Below, piece by piece: positions 62,682 to 64,000 of a stretch of 64,000 bases of DNA. The notes under the pieces are model-generated. The model saw only the letters and a program-made list of their open reading frames with translations. It had not been told where the DNA came from and searched no databases. Within the stretch, counting starts at the first letter, position 1; every line of letters begins with the position of its first letter. The position numbers and the translations under genes were made by a program. This DNA is from Sipunculus nudus (Eukaryota; Annelida; Sipuncula; Golfingiida; Sipunculidae), in contig CM049313.1 of the NCBI GenBank assembly GCA_026874595.1, forward strand, positions 53,840,659-53,904,658, given 5' to 3'.

Positions 62682-62809
62682 GTAAAATCTTCACAGACAA
62701 CTTTGGACCAGATTTCCGGAGAGGGGAGGGATTTTTTTCCGTGTTTTCCATATTCTTTCCTGCTGCCACAGGCATTTTGGCTGGAGCTAACATATCAGGA
62801 GACTTGAAG
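62682..62809 (+). CDS. SLC12A (NKCC-type) cotransporter, TM6 exon
   Basis: 128 nt, phase 1 in and phase 0 out (acceptor GTTTTTAG, donor GTCAGT). It encodes [20 protein letters not shown], then [20 protein letters not shown] and [21 protein letters not shown] is the broken TM6 helix that lines the ion path; its Pro and Thr take part in K+ and chloride coordination in solved homologues, and both are intact. NFGPDFR is NKCC-like. The reading frame is continuous with exons on both sides, despite a 5.8-kb transposon-filled intron before it. Confidence 0.96.
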
Positions 62810-63713
62810 GTCAGTTCTTACTGTGAGGGTTTATACAGCAAGGCTGCCACTGACTCCTATATTACCTGTAGCATTAATGGTTGTAAACAATTCTGCTGAT
62901 AAAAGTTGTTTGTTATAAGATGTTTCTGTATACAGAATAGCTCTCCTTAACTTTTTTTTAGATATACTTCAGATGATTGACTTTGGCCACATTATTTCTT
63001 AAAGATATGAGCAGTATTATCATTAATAGTTACTAAAAAACCTTATGTTGTAAAAATTAGATCCTGGTAGTGGCAACCTTTTCTTAGTTTTCAAACACCC
63101 CATATGTCAAATTGGGATTAAAAATGATCCTTAAATGATCAATGAGTTGACCTCTGATATGTAGAAATGTCTTTTTCTGCTGAATTTCTAATGTATATTT
63201 TAAAGGGCTTTGCTAAATAATGATTGAGCTTGATTGAGTCTTTATTGTAATGTTGAAAAAATTATACTGTGATAAACCATGCAAAAGATAAAGTGGAACC
63301 CCACAATTACAACCACCTTGGGGACCTACCAATGTGGTCATACTTTGGGGATGGTCGTGTTTGTGAAACTCTGAGTGACCTGGATCATATAAACAGGACC
63401 ATGAAAAGTGGTCTTAATTGTGGGGGTTGTTTGCAGTTGCAGGGTGGTCGCAAGGTTGGGTTCCACTGTACAATGAAATTTAATGTTATGGATGCCTTGG
63501 GTGGTGTGTGAAGCATTTCAAGCATCATTACTTCTAGAATATAACATCTTCTTGTGTAGTTCACCAAGTTCCAAAGAAATGTCAAATATCTCAGGTTTTA
63601 TAAGAATATGAAGGTAATGACCCCTCTTAGGACACACTCTTAATCATTCCTGACCATGCAAGACCAAAAATAAAACCATTAATTAAAATCCAGATTCCTC
63701 TCTCCATGTACAG
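62810..63713 (+). other. NKCC intron, nothing recognised
   Basis: Starts GTCAGT and ends CATGTACAG. Includes short ORFs on both strands at 63269-63585 with no recognisable motif. Confidence 0.75.
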
Positions 63714-64000
63714 GATGCTCAAAAAGCGATCCCTAAAGGCACGTTGTTGGCTATCCTCATCAGTACCATCACCTACATCTTGATGGCATGTCTGGCAGGG
63801 TCCTGTGTCGTCCGTGATGCTGCCGGACCGATCTCAGAGCTGGTGGCTGCTACAGCTAACTCCTCAGTCCTGCAAGACCTGACCACCCTGCTGTACTCCA
63901 CCGTGGCTCCGACAGTGCTGCCAGAGGCTGCCACAGAGGCTGCTAATGGTACTGGTGCTGCCACCTGTGTCATAGGATCTTGTAAATATGGCCTGCAGAA
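63714..64000 (+). CDS. SLC12A (NKCC-type) cotransporter, TM7 and extracellular loop exon (partial)
   Basis: At least 287 nt, phase 0 in (acceptor CATGTACAG), running off the window. It encodes DAQKAIPKGTLLAILISTIT, then YILMACLAGSCVVRDAAG, the conserved cytosolic linker, TM7 and the start of the large extracellular loop. After that come about 50 residues rich in Ala, Thr, Leu and Val, ending TCVIGSCKYGLQN. Two N-glycosylation sequons (NSS, NGT) lie in the loop, where NKCCs are glycosylated. The closing C(x)4C(x)YGL pattern matches the family loop before TM8. Together the visible exons encode about 358 residues, roughly one third of a usual 1000-1200-residue cotransporter. Confidence 0.95.

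Overview
This is metazoan nuclear DNA, AT-rich, with GT-AG introns and a very heavy load of interspersed and tandem repeats. The repeats (hairpin-headed elements followed by GTCC or CCG microsatellite tracts, with internal tandem cores) resemble the 'pearl'/Helentron-type elements known from bivalves, so a mollusc, probably a bivalve, is the best guess. The species cannot be told from the sequence alone.

Gene content: one recognisable protein-coding gene, on the + strand, running off the right edge. It is an SLC12A cation-chloride cotransporter of the NKCC type. Seven in-frame exons are visible: 39972-40097, 53262-53433, 53865-54004, 55261-55371, 56749-56860, 62682-62809 and 63714 to the window end. 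They encode the end of the cytosolic N-terminus, TM1 to about TM7 and the start of the large extracellular loop. The start codon and the first coding exon(s) were not found, and the rest of the protein lies beyond base 64000. Nothing else in the ORF space looks like a conserved protein.

Repeat content: most of 1-39971 and the introns consist of non-autonomous Helitron/Helentron-like elements. I sort them into families by terminal sequence. HL-A begins TAGCTCAGCTGA and ends CTTG; HL-A' is a sub-family with a different body. HL-B begins TGTATCCGCC and ends CTAG. HL-C begins TATGCCCCCGCC and ends CTAG. HL-D begins TAGCCCTCAGC and ends CTAG. HL-E begins TGTATCCCCAGAC and ends CTAG, and carries a large nuclear-receptor-motif array. 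HL-F is an array of about 145-bp units. HL-G carries GGACGTATTATG at both ends. Most share a 5' terminal hairpin, a short-period microsatellite, internal tandem cores, subterminal inverted repeats and a 3' hairpin a few bases before the end. They sit in runs of T with no target duplication that I can see.

Layout: 1.8-5.9 kb is HL-E on the minus strand; 6.7-9.1 kb is an HL-A-like element; 10.5-11.9 kb is HL-F; 12.6-13.5 kb is a degraded core array; 21.2-29.9 kb is a four-deep nest (HL-C containing HL-A, containing HL-A' and a second HL-C, the latter containing HL-D). 31.9-36.7 kb holds two HL-B copies, one split by a 1.8-kb element with perfect 25-bp inverted repeats and a TA duplication. 40.0-64.0 kb is the NKCC gene. 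Its introns hold a 40-bp minisatellite, an HL-A with nested HL-B, an HL-F array, an HL-G and an HL-A' split by a 2.3-kb Harbinger-like element with a TTA duplication.

Several insertions can be checked against unoccupied homologous sites inside the same window, which makes the element boundaries unusually firm.
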